A stretch of 64,000 nucleotides of DNA, from NCBI GenBank assembly GCA_027575765.1, contig JANBPT010000065.1, positions 22,472 to 86,471 on the forward strand, written 5' to 3'. A model generated the notes under the pieces. It saw only the letters and a list, made by a program, of their open reading frames with translations, did no database searches and was not told the DNA's origin. Numbering within the stretch: position 1 is the stretch's first letter; the number at the start of each line of letters is the position of its first letter. The position numbers and the translations under genes were made by a program. This DNA is from Tieghemiomyces parasiticus (Eukaryota > Kickxellomycota > Dimargaritomycetes > Dimargaritales > Dimargaritaceae). Positions 25,906 to 38,194 of this stretch are shown here, in pieces.

Positions 25906-27793
25906 GTAGTCCATCGAGTCTAGGGGTTACTGCCATCCCATTTTATTATCCTTGCGGTATGTTCCTCATCGGAATTCGATAAGTTGACCTAAAGAATCAA
26001 GATGGAAGAGGCCGGTTTCAATGTCGAGTGAATGGCTAGGTAGTCCGCCCCAGTCTGGCCAGTGGACAATAGGCACGCACCTAGGACCATTGCCAGATGG
26101 ATCGCGACCGTCGATTAGCATGGGGAACCCCATGGACCAGTATTGGAATCGGTAGGAGCCATGGTTCGCTGAGTGGGCCCTTGTAGAACGAACGAATACG
26201 TTTTCCTGAAGCCAAATGAACCGAGAGTGAGAGTGTGTGTTCCCGTTTAGGGTGGAGAGGAAGGCTATCCAGGTAAATTACCCCGACGAAGCACTGATTG
26301 GTAAATCCTGCACGGAGGGACGCATTCAAAACCGGTCATATTAATTTTGGGAGAGATAGGGATCACACTCCCTAAGCATTCCCCACTATAGCGTCCGGGG
26401 TAGGTTCTATTCACCCTACCAAACCAATCTTCTATTCATATGCCTAGTTGCACTGGATGCATATTCGTGCCGTCTCGTGCAGGCTTAGTACATGATTGAA
26501 ATAATGGAGGCGGACGCACCTCGTAGTGAGGACAAAACTCAGCCTAGTGTAGTCAGAGTGAGACTATGTGAAAATGGGAGCAGGAACGGAATTGTTGGCG
26601 GCCTCAGAATGCCCGACAGTGGTATTGAGCAGGGCGGGCGGGCTTTCGAAAGACAGGGTGTTGGTGGCATTGACCTCTATAGCTCGGAGTAGGAATTTTC
26701 ATTGCGTACGATCCTTTTTTTTTGTGCACTCAGGGCAGAAAGGATCCCGGGTTGACTCTTAACAGTTGAGTAATCTAGCTACTTGGTTAATCCATCCCAC
26801 CTTCCTTGTCGTTAGGTGGCCATATGTAAACGGGTACTGGGTACCGTTGGTAGGGCACATAGGTTTATCTACCCCCCCTGCTAAACCCCAACCTCCTTAG
26901 TGGCCATAGGGTTTAGTTCCTAAATCCTCTTTGGGAGGGGTGTGATTTTTTCTCAAGGTCGAGACCATTAGCCACGGCACTTTGCCATCGGCCCACTTTC
27001 CATTCGGCGCTGATTAGTTGGCTTATTTAATATAGATTACGTATGGATTTACTGATACGCGTCCAAGACCCCCTTCTGACGTACCTACCTAAAGAGTAAT
27101 GAGAATAAAGATGCCACACCTTCATCACGAACAGTGCAGCCAGGAATGGGCTCACTACATGGCTAAGATGGTGGCGTCCAAGTATAACGCATCGGGCCGG
27201 GCTAGGCCATGTCATGCCTGAGCACATTCGAAGCTGCGACTAGCACGGTATGCGCTGGGCACCGCTCATAAAATAATATTCGCTCAGGTATAACAATCGG
27301 CACCGTGCGCCTAGTCGTATTGATCGTTGCCTCGGCTGCGGTATTGTGAGTGCGTCGAATAAATAACGTGGGCGACACAAAGGCCAGGCCTTAGTTAGGG
27401 GGGCCTCCCTTTTACCCCACTTCAACTGCAGTCTTCTCCATAGCGCATATCCAAGCCTGCTGTCTTGAGCCGCCATAGTCAATTCGCACAGAGTCGAGAA
27501 AATGAGTAACTGTCCGTAATAAGAAGCTCTATTGAGAAAGCGAGCGAGCAAGAGAGGGTCAATGGGATGCTGGGTGGGGTGTTGCATCAATAGAATTAGA
27601 CTGTCGGTTTCCAAAGCCACCGACCTGACTCACTACCCAACGATGCAGGCGCTGGAGGGTGGTGTTTGTATTTTCGCGCTGACGTGAGCGGGTGACCGTT
27701 TATTTACTATTGTACCCATCGCTTCGTGAGTAGTAAACGGAAGTAAGCTTCTCAAGGCAGTGCTCAACGGGACCGTGGGATTGGGAGAAAGGA

Positions 27794-27817
27794 GGGGGGG
27801 AGGAGGTGGGTTTAGGG
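27794..27817 (+). other. G-quadruplex motif in a polypurine block
   Basis: A run of seven guanines (divisible into two triplets) is followed by two GGG runs with loops of seven and four bases. It lies in a strongly purine-rich plus-strand block of about 120 bases, which could also form triplex DNA. No gene is nearby. Confidence 0.6.
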
Positions 27818-28342
27818 AGTGAGGAAAGTAGACGAAGGGGGGAGATGTAGGATGGAGTGCATGGTGAGTAGGAGGGGAGGGTGCCAGAATAAACACAAGC
27901 CTCTAAAATCCCAGCTCAACTTAGGGTAAAATGTGAAAGAAAGCTTAAGCCAGTATTGTAGAATGAATCGCCTCAGACCTGATCAAGCTCACATTGCTAG
28001 AAAAAGCCTGAATTTAAGAATTGGAGGGGTACGGAACCGGGGGCAATCGAACCGGCAGCCGAGGCTGGAAGGAGGATGGTGGCTGTACCTGAAAGGTCGA
28101 GCCTAAGCCAAACCCCGGCCCGTTCCTGAAAACTTAGTAAGCCAAGCATCATATTCTAGCACCCCAAGAGGGAGGCCATGGCGTGCTGGCCTGGCCGGGT
28201 AGCTCTTGGTTCCCATAGCGAATATACCCTCGGCTAGCTGGGAATACTTTTTAGCCCCGAGATGGAATGAGCATTGAACTCCAGCCAGTACGATAGACAG
28301 CCTGTACCTAAATTGGAGACATTAGGTCACTGTAGGTCGTTT

Positions 28343-28369
28343 TGCCGTGCCTCACCCTAAGGCACGGCA
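28343..28369 (+). other. Perfect 10-bp hairpin
   Basis: TGCCGTGCCT pairs exactly with AGGCACGGCA across a seven-base loop. It is GC-rich and stable, lies in the gene desert, and has no T tract behind it that would suggest a Pol III terminator. Function unknown. Confidence 0.45.
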
Positions 28370-31300
28370 CGCTGGGTAACCTACACGTCAGGTCAGTACA
28401 TAGAGCCGTACAACATTATATAGTCCGTGTAATTCACCGACACATTAACAGCATTTCACCCAATTGTGTCCTTTTAACCGGAGTTGGAAATAACATAAGG
28501 AGGTGGTATTGTACCGGTGTGGTATTTAGCGAGGGACTGTGTAGGGTTCGGGGGGGGGCTGAGCGGGAGACATTGGGTATATCATGTACGGCTCAATCCC
28601 GCCCGTAGTAATTGGCTTCAAGGCCGAGCGGCAGCGTCCGATAATAAAACAGTCATGCATGCAGAGCTCATTAAAAAGAAGTGGGGTTCATAAATGAGCG
28701 AAACGGGGCGACGTAGGAATAATCGACCTGGTTAGTCGCCAAAGCGGAGCCAGAATTCGGGCCGAGAAATTAATGAGAGGGAGGTGTGGTAATGTGACGG
28801 CACGTGCAGATGAAGTAGCTGAGCCTAGAAGCCCCCTTCGAACACAAAACCAGCCGGGGTAGAAAGCCAGAGTCCACACGAATGCTTGCAACACCCCACC
28901 TTGGCACCCTTTAGTTCACCAACCCTGCCGTGAAAAAGTTCAGCGAACATAATCTCCGGGGGGCCTGTGGCTTGTAGCCTAAACAGATCAAGCATCCTCG
29001 CCGTACCGTGGTGCCAGTCGCTAGGTGCAAGTTGCCCCCCCAATTTTTGATCGCGGGGGCAGGGTAGGCCCAAGGTTCCATGTGGCCCGATGGATCCCTA
29101 CCCCAATCATTCTGATAGTCTCTACCTTTCGACTGTCTGTCGACTACACATACTTCCTTTCTCGTGACGACGTGCGTGATGGTAGATCATTGGGCAAGCT
29201 ACAGGCACGAGTTTATACCAGGGCTCATCTCGGTGTTAGCAAGGAAAGGGCGAAAGATGACCGGCGCAAGCTAAGCCGCGTTGCAAGCCAGATTGAGGGA
29301 TGAACTGCAGTCGTCACCAGGAGGTCGACTGCGGAGGCCCGCGCTTGGCAAGGTACGAGAAGGGTTAATCCGGAGGAATGCCGTGGGTGCCTGCACTGGT
29401 AGTGTAAATGCGAGGCCTTCAAGCACGGAAGTATGACACCCAAGGTGGAGGTGGCCGGTGGGAGCTTCTACTGGCGTTGCGAACCATTCGCTTCGCCCTC
29501 CCCTCCCCACCTTCATCATTTGGATCCGCTGGACGTGTCCGCTCATCCCCTGCTTTGCGACTAGACTGCCTATTATTTTGGACTTATCAGTCTTTACACC
29601 GTAGTGTGGTTTGCGAACGGATTGACCTTACATATATGTGGTCACTCACGCGCAAACAAAGCTGCCGCGGACCACGTGGAAAGGACGCCCAAGGCCTGGT
29701 GAACCCCACTGATCAGTGGCGAGCACGCAAAGTGCCGGGAGCCCTGCTTATAAGCAGAAGGGTTTGAAATAACTATCAACAAGCAGACGAAGAGCCGTTC
29801 AATGCTACATATAGGGCGACACACTTAGAGGGGGCGTGGTACGCGGAGGTAGAGAAACCACGATACCAGGCATAGTTTTTCGGGGCCGTAGTATTTAAAC
29901 AGGGTGGAGCCAATTGCTTCGGTTACATCCTCCCCGCAGGTTCACCAGCTATCCCCACTCCTTCTTTGCAAAATGGTACATGATGCAGAGCCAACGGTAA
30001 TCTATTCAATTCCTCCTCGGTCCCCTTCCCTAGACCTTGCCTAGAAAACAGCATCAAGGGCAGATAAGGAACAATCAGAAGAGTCCCTTGAGAAGACAGC
30101 GCCGCTATATGGGCCAGTAGCTCCTTACGGCATGTCATCCCAACTGTATTGGTTTTACACTGTGTTACACCGATATAAGGGCACTACCCTCGGCCTGCGC
30201 AGTCGCGGTCGATCCAAGTCCGCCGGGTCACCTTGCTAGCTATGACCGACGGGTGATGGGCGGACATTCCAGAGAATATAGGGCCAAGGGGCTACGCGAA
30301 GTGATTGGATAGATCACCGCAGTAGCAAAGAAAAATGGGGAGGGAAAAGGAAAGAGGGAGAGGCTTAAAAGTGAAGGGCAAGGGGGATAGAAACGGGTAC
30401 AGGCGGATAACCGCAGCCGAGACTCATTCAGTAAGGGCAGCGGCAGGACATGGGTGTACAGAATGCAACATTGTAGGTTTTCCCCTCGTTCGCTGCAGCA
30501 CAGCAGTACTTGGCTGCTTATTGTGCCTACCCGGGGCCCAGACCGACGGAAGGAGGTGAACCCTCCTCTTTCGGCCAGCCTTTTTCGGGAGGTCCATCAT
30601 AGCCGGGCGATGCCTATTGACTACCCTGTTCTCGGAGGGCATCATTTTTACTGCCCCCCTCCCCACTTTTTTGTTTCGAAAATAAGGGTGGCGATAGGTG
30701 TAGTTAGAAACTAACGGGGGAGGGCAGGGTGCGCGACCCCTACCGCCCCCCTCCCCCTTTTTTCGATAACCGAAATGTCTGATCGAGATCACTATGTACT
30801 CTCTGTTCTCGATGGCCATTATAAAAAAAGGGTGTGGGGGAGGGTGGGGACGTGCGAATTATGGCGATCTCAGAGGAACCGGCTTCCCTGTACTGAGGAA
30901 TAGGTCAACTGGGTGCGAACGGGCTATGGTCACCTCCAGCCGATCTGGGTCCTCTGCCATAATAAGGCTGTACGTGCACATTGTACTACCAACGCCCGGC
31001 CTGGCAAAAGTTGTCTGATCGTGATGGCGATCAGGAGTAGTCTACCTAGAGCCCGAAAGATGCCGTATACTAAATTATTACCGGTGGCATGTGGGAGAAG
31101 GGGCAGATCAGAGCAGAGTTGCCGACTTAGGGCCGTCGTCTGCTCTGAAGCGTTGTGGATACCCCGCGAACCTCTCAGCATTACCCGTTACAATTGTATG
31201 ATTTAAAGGTTATAGCTCCTTCGCGCCGAGATTTCTAATGGCAGACTGGGTAACTTCCCGCGCATACTGGCGAACAGTTTGAGTCTGTATCCGTGCGACC

Positions 31301-31591
31301 AGTCACATCTCGAACGCGTAGGAGCTGTTCGATAGCTTTGACAGGCGTAAAAGGTGTCACCATCCACACACGGTCTTACGTTAGTGACTATTAGTGCGCG
31401 GAAGAATTGGGGGTGCGGATGGAAAGTATAGATCAAAATTCGAAAGCTATGCTGACGCAGGCCAGCCGGTGCAGAGGTGTGCCATGGAGACGTGGCGTAT
31501 AACAATGGCTGATTTTCCACAACCAGTCGACCTGATGGGCGTTTTGGCAGGGCTCCTTCGCCAAACATGTCAAAATCAGGATCCACGTCAG

Positions 31592-31632
31592 CCCCCTGTC
31601 ACCGGCACTGCTCCCCTCGCAGTGACAGGGGG
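31592..31632 (+). other. Perfect 11-bp inverted repeat, 19-base loop
   Basis: CCCCCTGTCAC (31592-31602) is the exact reverse complement of GTGACAGGGGG (31622-31632). An alternative inner stem CACTG/CAGTG is possible. It lies in the gene desert; no flanking target-site duplication was recognised. Confidence 0.55.
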
Positions 31633-34600
31633 GATGGAACCGTGGGCGGGTAGTTTGGAGGTATACTATCTAATATGATAAGTGTCGGCTTGCTATAGTG
31701 GTCTAGGTGGCTAGGGATTATACCGGTCTCAATTTTTTCACCTACGCTTGGCCCTGGTATGGAGAGTGGGGTATTCTGGTTAATGAACGGCCAGCATGGG
31801 TCCCACCTGGTGAGTACGTTTCCTTTACCGTATGTCCAGAGCGGGGAGGGGTAGTCGCTCTGAGACTAAGACCCGTCGTCGCCTCGTGATGGCTGCAGGG
31901 TCCGGGCAGGAGCTGGACGCCAGGGTAACTGTATCCCGCTCAGGAGGAAAGCCTGGCCTCCGCATAGGTGCTTGCTGGACAACAGAGACGAAGGGGGTGT
32001 TTGCCTGGCCTTTGTCTACAACTTTGGTAGAACGGCAAACCATACATGGGCGATACAGGAAGACGATATTCCCTCTTATTTCAAACAAATGACAATTTTA
32101 TTACCTAGGTCAGCTCCAACGAATGCTTGGGACAAATGAACTAAGGCAGACCATACCACCATGGCAAGTATCCTGCTTAGATTCGAACAAGGGCATTGCA
32201 AGCGTTGATTGACCCTGCTTGCCCGAGTGTTCAATCGAAACGGGGTGTGTTTAAAACGAGACTGCATTGGGGAGGAACAGGGGAGGGAGGTAAGGGCTGT
32301 GTTGCTTCGAACCGGGGCACGCCTGAGGTAGCCCCCTAAACCCATTTAGAATTAGGGGCCCGAGAGGGGGGGTACAATAGTAGCGCCGAAAAGGCTAGGA
32401 CCAAGGCGATCACTTCTGACAGGTCCCAGATGGTTATCCCGACCTCATCGGCCCGACCTCGGCGCTAAAATTGCCTCTATCCGCCTTGAAACACGGTCCA
32501 GTCACCATATTAAGCGGTGCGAGAATCATCTGGTTCCCAAGCTAATGGTTCATAGTAGGCGGGGAGAGGTCCGAGCAATTGCGGCTTGTAATCGGTATGG
32601 GGCCGGGCCGACCGTGCGGAGGGAAAACCTCGACCCTCACTGGGTTGGTGGACTAGACCCACGAGTGATAGTCCATGTTTTGGTTTGTTTGGCAGTGGAA
32701 GACAGCGAGGGCGGATTAGTAGTACCAGAGTCGTGCCCGGCATCACACAAATAATTCGAAGCCAGGGTACGTAGCGCACGGTGGAAAGTAGAGAGATAGT
32801 CGATGGTCCAGTGTCAGTCGTGGGGATTGGGTGTACCTGGAAGACCCGTGCGTATAATTCCGTCAGTCGGAATCGCCAACCTCCCCCCCTAAACGGGTCT
32901 ATTGACCAGTGGCGATGTAGGGAAGTGATGTAATGTATGGGTGGGAGGATGAGTGTTGCAAGAGGCGAGTAGAGCCCCTGTCAGCGACAGGTTCGAGGGA
33001 AAAGGAATAGCGTGCTTGAGGGTAGAGCGACCCGTGTCAAGCCGTAGGGCCAGTTGATAACCAGAGATTTTGTATATTTCCTTTTTGGGAATACAAAGGC
33101 CAGGGCACGTCCAAACATTCGACCCAGTTAGGCATACGGACTAAACCGAGTCCATTGAATAAGTGGAAAATGGATGGAGGGGGCGGCAAATGCGGATGCC
33201 ACGGTGCAGAGATGGGTAACGGCCCTGGGAATGTCTTTCGTCTCGCTATCGACCGTGAACGACATGGGCCAAGAGGGAGGGGGGTATATACTAATCATGA
33301 GTATCCGCCTTACTATCAACTCAAGGCCCAGCGACGTGCGGATCACCATGTAAGGGCTCTTTATGAAACTGAAAGTTCCGACTCGGATGGCCCACCACGG
33401 GGTGGAGGGGGGAGCACCGCCTGGTTAACCTACACATCATGGCGAGGGAATATTGGCCATGGCTGGTCATTTCGCACGGTACTGGGGGAGAGGGGTAGCA
33501 CCTTGGTGGGTTCTATACTGGGCAATTGTTGATATTGATCATAAGCACCCAGCTCTTCAAGTCGACGATTTTTTTTTCGTACGTCCGTGAAACTAGTTAA
33601 TACATTGCTATATGCCTTCAAAAAATAAAAAGGAGGCGTTAGACTCGATACGACTGAAGTTTATTCCTCACCTGTCGCCTCGAGTCCCCCGGGCCTACAG
33701 AATCAGATCACACGACCACGGCTGGCCTGGTACCAGAAGATGCGACGATCCCTCAGCTGCCCGTTCCGACGATTGCCAGTCCAAATCTCAACCGTATTCG
33801 GCAAGGTCATGCCAAATCGTATACGGAACGGAGAGGCCATCGTCTTGTCCGTTGGCTGTCAAATGGAGGATGGGTGGTAATTAGAACACCAGCTGTCAAT
33901 TTTGCTAAACCGGTTACTCCATTTGGTCGTTCCCTATGGGTATGGTCGGTCAATTCAGCCACATAATACTAGGAAGCCTATTCCGACTCCCCTTTCCGCC
34001 GTTGTGACTAGCATTATATCTGATTTGTAAGGTATAACTCCCCGATTATACGCCTCGAACACTGAAGGGATTCACGGCTAATCGCTGTTGGTACGCCACC
34101 GCACCATTTGGGACTCCATTCCTGATTCAACATTTGACAGCGCCAATCTGGACCCTGGTTTCCCGATAGAGGTCCCGAATCTGGCTACGTGGCGATAAAA
34201 AGAGTCACAGATTAGGTAACAGAGACGGGTTTTTAGCGAAGTTGCGATTAATAGAGGTACAATAAGGAACGTGGTAGTGTGACACCAATGACGTGGATAC
34301 ATAGGCGGGGCCAGTGACTATGTTTTTCCCCCGCTAGCTCCCGGAGCCCTGGTTTGACAGGTTGACAGGGCGGCGCAAGCGCTAGTGTGCAAACAGTGAT
34401 ACGTGTAAATGAACAGGATTGGCCAGACAGGAAGGGTGGGATTAATCAAGGTGGTCTAGCAACTGGGCAATGCTACTAACTATAGTAACTCTCGCACCCT
34501 AAGAATTTAGACACCCTCCCCAAAAAGATGAAATGACAGGTAGGTCTTCACATCGCTTTCGGGGTAAAACCGTGCTACCACATCCACACACACCCTGAAT

Positions 34601-36009
34601 ACCTAAGACGCGGTATTAACCCGTGCACTTACCCTTTTACATTCGCCCCAACCCAAAAAAAATGGGATTGGTTTAGGGCTCATTTGGCATCCATGTGGAC
34701 TCAGCGATACAAAGCTTCTTGACAGTATAAGGTGCTGTCACGCCCCCCCATTTGGATCTCTGAAACTGGTCGGCACAAGGGGCCACGTTGGTGTACCGAT
34801 ACCCAATAATATTTCCCAAAATAAAAAACTAAATCCTTTCGTCCTTGGCCTCATAGGTAAAGCCTGATAATACCGGGGTGGGGGGGGTCATTTGTAATAC
34901 CTCCATTCTAGAGATACACCGCGCCTTAGTGGAATTTTTCTTCTACTGCCTTGTTATTACGCCCATGACCTGCTCCGAAACCCCAGCCCACGTTTCCGAA
35001 ATCTAAGTGTCGAATTCTACATTACAAGCGCATCCCTAGCCAAAAGGATAAAGAAGCTCCGCGCCTAACTGGCTTCGCAGTTGGTATTTACTATCCCTGC
35101 CTTCATCAACATCGATAACGTGCTAGCCAGCTTATCGGTAAGGTCCATGTTATCTCTGAAGCTGTTTTTCTGGTATGGTCTCCCATTCGATAACGTTGCG
35201 TGGACCTGATGCGAACACCGACCAAATCCTACCAGAACGACCCTTTAACTGACTCGTAGGCCATCGGCTTGTGTATGCTGTACATCTCCGGTCATAATGT
35301 GGACTATTGCAGGCAAGAGCTTGCTATTGTGCTTCTCGCCCAACTGTATACTCGTTCAACAGATCTCTGGTGGACAGCGCCATTAGTAGGTACCTTGTGC
35401 GTCTAATTTCCTTTTGGGGTGTTCGGGGCCAACGATTACTTACTGGGCGTCCCCACCAACCTTGGATATATACTGGCCGACTTCTATGAGCTGTTCGCTG
35501 GTCCCACGTACCAGGTAAGGCGGAATAAAAGACAGCTGGTCACCAATCCAGATACGCCAGGGCCATCAGAAAATCTAAACTCTCCACGTACCAACCCGGT
35601 GGTTTCGAAACACACTTCGGCACTTGGATAAGGTATACTTTCCGAGTAGTACACGCCTACCTTAAGTATTGTGTTAAAAGAGTGCAACTCTAGAACAAAC
35701 AAAGCGTATATTATTCATGCAATCAGCGTAGCGTACTCATATTCATACGATTAAACGGATTATAAGGCCACTAGTTGCGAGCTCTAAATCATCGGAGGCC
35801 ACTACTTTCTGTTCGATAGAATACACTATGCGCTTACGCAAAGTTATAAAGGCAGTGCTTCCATCGTAGGTGGACGTTGGTGTTCGGGTGCCCCTCATTT
35901 ATATTAACAGCGCCCGGCACTCTACGGCCCGCTCCACCAGTATGAAACGTAGACCATTTTGAAGGAACCTGTCCACTATATTGAGGTAGAGGCGTACGGG
36001 CATGTAGAG

Positions 36010-36038
36010 CTGAAAAAGCGGTAAAGCTCCTTTTTCAG
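36010..36038 (+). other. 9-bp hairpin with A/T-rich arms
   Basis: CTGAAAAAG and CTTTTTCAG are perfect inverted repeats around an 11-base loop, about 810 bases before the secreted-protein gene. It may be a chance stem. Confidence 0.3.
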
Positions 36039-36848
36039 AAAACCACCGCCCAGCTTCCTAGCTCCATCATCGTAACCCCCAGCGCTCCTGGCCCTCGCCA
36101 TTCCATCGAGACTGTCCCATTATTACCCGGCAGTCATCAGTAATCCTTGGGCGAATCCAAAGGTGAATGGCATCCCCGGTAACCTCCAGCTTCACTATAA
36201 GGGGACGCACCCCAAGGTTGCTCGCCGCCCATGGACTGAACTGCGCCGGACCCCCTTTGCACAACAAGACGCCATCCCATCAGCGAAGCCAAGGCTCGTC
36301 TGTATATACGTGGACTATCATTGACTACATTGTGTAACGGCAGGCATGAACGCAGCATGTTTTATCCAGTAGACCCTCCCTCGGATCGATCCACCATCCA
36401 CCTTTTGCCCTGCGTCCCTCCTTCGGACTCACGCCTCTTAATCGCTTACACTTTGGAACGCTGGTATCTGGTGCAACCCACACATGGGTCGCGATTGGAA
36501 AGTAAGAGCCTGGGGTTCACAGCGGCAAGGGTATTGGACAGCAGAGGCTACACGGCGGACCATAGTACGACGGACCAGCGACCATGTATTGACCACAGGG
36601 CTGTGTTGTGAGCGAGTCCGTAGCCACCGCCGGACACGCTCAACAACGGTATTGGACTCGCGGCCTATGTAGCGTTCGCAACCCGGCTACATTTCCTTGC
36701 TCCTCCCCCTTCTTCTTCTTCGTTTCTCCTTCACCTACCCGTATGTGGTTTTCACCAGCGCAATGGTACCGGCTTCCCTGCGCAGCGGCCCCGCAACCTT
36801 TTTACTGTCCCCTTCTAAATCCCCTCGCCCCGCTACGCAGCCGTCGTT

Positions 36849-37952
36849 ATGCCGACGAGACTTAACCTTGTGGTGATTGCGGCTTTGATTACGGCCCATG
36901 CGGTGCTGGCTCAGCCTCCCCCGCCCTATGCTGGGCCATGGTCGGGCCAAGGTCGACTTGCAACGAGCTCTGATTACCACAGCCTCCCGACTCCTGGTTC
37001 CAAATTCAGCCTCGACTTTATTCTTAATCCGAAGGACACGAGCCTGCCGACAGCAGCCAAGGAGTCGCCGGACCCCGTGGGGTATGCGGGCACCCTGGCT
37101 ACCGACGAGCGCCTAGCCGGCGATGCACCAGGTACCGGCAGTCAGGGTACCCGGTCCGACATCCTAATGCCACAGGCCACCAACTGGGACCACGTCATAG
37201 AGCACTTACCCACGGCCACGGATTTTGTCAATGCTTATCCCGACTTGAAATATAGCGGGGACTACATGCACTATGTATCGGTACTGCAGGAAAGCTATGA
37301 ATTATGCGTGGCCCGCCAGGGCCAAGAGGCAGCCCCCGCCCAAGGGAACGCCGCCACGTCCGCAGCCATGCCCGACCTTGACCACCACGCTCTCTTGGCC
37401 GATATAGAAAAAATGATACAAGCCGTCCAAGGTACCAGGCAAGCACACCTCAGGTATCTAAAGGTTGCTAGCCAGGACGGGCTTCGTAAGCGGGCCGGCA
37501 AGGCCTCGCAGATAGGCATGCTCGATTCCTGCCTCACTAATGGCCAGTGCCTGCCCATTAATATGGACACCGATTTAACCCAGGAACCGCCCCGACAGGT
37601 CGTCACCTTAGGCTACCGCATCCGTCGAGACCGGACCTCAACCGGAACTGGCGGCCCGACATTTCCATCGAACCAAGCGTTCACTGCCTCGCAGCACACG
37701 GCCGAGCTAGACTGTGCTGGACTGGTCATCCGCAACAGCCAACTATACCACTCCCCGACGGTCGGCTTGATTAAGAGCTCCCTGCCCCCAGCGCAATTGG
37801 TCTCTTTTCTAGCCAAAGTTGCGGGCGAGGACTTTGGCACCGGGGACCCAATTGCATACCAGGAATTCCTGGCTCTGTTGGAGCATGCTAAAACGGTGGT
37901 CCAACAGACCGGTAAATCGTCGAGTCAGTTCCCCCAACCGTTGGCCAAGTAG
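36849..37952 (+). CDS. Secreted protein of unknown function
   Basis: Intronless, 367 codons, starting at the ATG at 36849. Residues 1-21 form a typical secretory signal peptide: basic Arg4, a hydrophobic core LNLVVIAALITAHAVL, and likely cleavage after ALA before QPPPP. The mature part has no further membrane segment and no C-terminal HDEL/KDEL or GPI-type tail, so it should be secreted or delivered to the wall or vacuole. It has only four cysteines (153, 228, 234, 289), enough for two disulfides, and no N-x-S/T sequon. A dibasic KR at 214-215 could be a Kex2 site. A helical, His/Asp-rich stretch lies around 176-205. I recognise no enzyme or binding domain and no catalytic motif. It sits at the edge of the gene desert, 1.1 kb before the MTHFR gene. 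An effector or cell-surface role is possible but unsupported. Confidence 0.8.
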   Translation: MPTRLNLVVIAALITAHAVLAQPPPPYAGPWSGQGRLATSSDYHSLPTPGSKFSLDFILNPKDTSLPTAAKESPDPVGYAGTLATDERLAGDAPGTGSQGTRSDILMPQATNWDHVIEHLPTATDFVNAYPDLKYSGDYMHYVSVLQESYELCVARQGQEAAPAQGNAATSAAMPDLDHHALLADIEKMIQAVQGTRQAHLRYLKVASQDGLRKRAGKASQIGMLDSCLTNGQCLPINMDTDLTQEPPRQVVTLGYRIRRDRTSTGTGGPTFPSNQAFTASQHTAELDCAGLVIRNSQLYHSPTVGLIKSSLPPAQLVSFLAKVAGEDFGTGDPIAYQEFLALLEHAKTVVQQTGKSSSQFPQPLAK

Positions 37953-37995
37953 GATACTACGCATGACCCTGAAACCGATATGTAGTCTCCTAGCA

Positions 37996-38001
37996 AATAA
38001 A
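37996..38001 (+). terminator. Polyadenylation signal of the secreted-protein gene
   Basis: Canonical AATAAA 44 bases after the stop codon of the secreted-protein gene, in the right orientation and distance for cleavage a little downstream. Confidence 0.6.
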
Positions 38002-38153
38002 AGCGTAGGCCAGCAGCCGGCCAGTGGTGACTGGGTCATTAAAACTGACGTCACGTTAACGACCAGGGCTGACGACCATCGAATTGGAATGCAATATAGG
38101 GGCATGGATGTAGTAAGTTGGACAGCGGGTAAAGGTCTCGTGCCTATCAGCTT

Positions 38154-38194
38154 GCCTACGCCGGTTATCAGAATGCATAACTGCCGGCGTAGGC
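38154..38194 (+). other. Perfect 11-bp inverted repeat with nested 4-bp stem
   Basis: GCCTACGCCGG (38154-38164) pairs exactly with CCGGCGTAGGC (38184-38194). Inside the 19-base loop TTAT and ATAA can pair as well, giving a long hairpin with a CTG bulge. It lies about 200 bases beyond the secreted-protein stop and 150 bases past its polyadenylation signal. Confidence 0.55.

Larger units (their letters stand above)
24601..36848. other. Gene desert, right half
   Basis: Again no credible protein or known RNA gene. Features seen are G tracts (25044-25051, 28550-28558, 34880-34887), a purine-rich plus-strand block at about 27,770-27,890 with a G-quadruplex motif, and several perfect small inverted repeats (25847-25905, 28343-28369, 31592-31632, 36010-36038). 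The last 150 bases (about 36,690-36,740) turn pyrimidine-rich, TTC/CCT-like, as expected for the leader region of the secreted-protein gene that follows. No TATAAA box is evident there. Confidence 0.65.

Noticed and set aside
28030..28125. Possible minus-strand tRNA with a GGTTCGATT box and GGAAC/GTTCC ends
   Set aside because: The T-stem does not pair, the A-box-like segment is at the wrong distance from the 5' end, and the D- and anticodon arms cannot be drawn.
32160..32200. GTTCGAATC on the minus strand, a good B-box match
   Set aside because: Only three of five T-stem pairs form and no acceptor partner or A box lies at the right distance.
32990..33020. CCTGTC-agc-GACAGG hairpin and other 6-7-bp stems (for example 10327, 18353, 4909)
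   Set aside because: More than a dozen perfect stems of this size are expected by chance in the non-coding DNA; no partner feature supports them.
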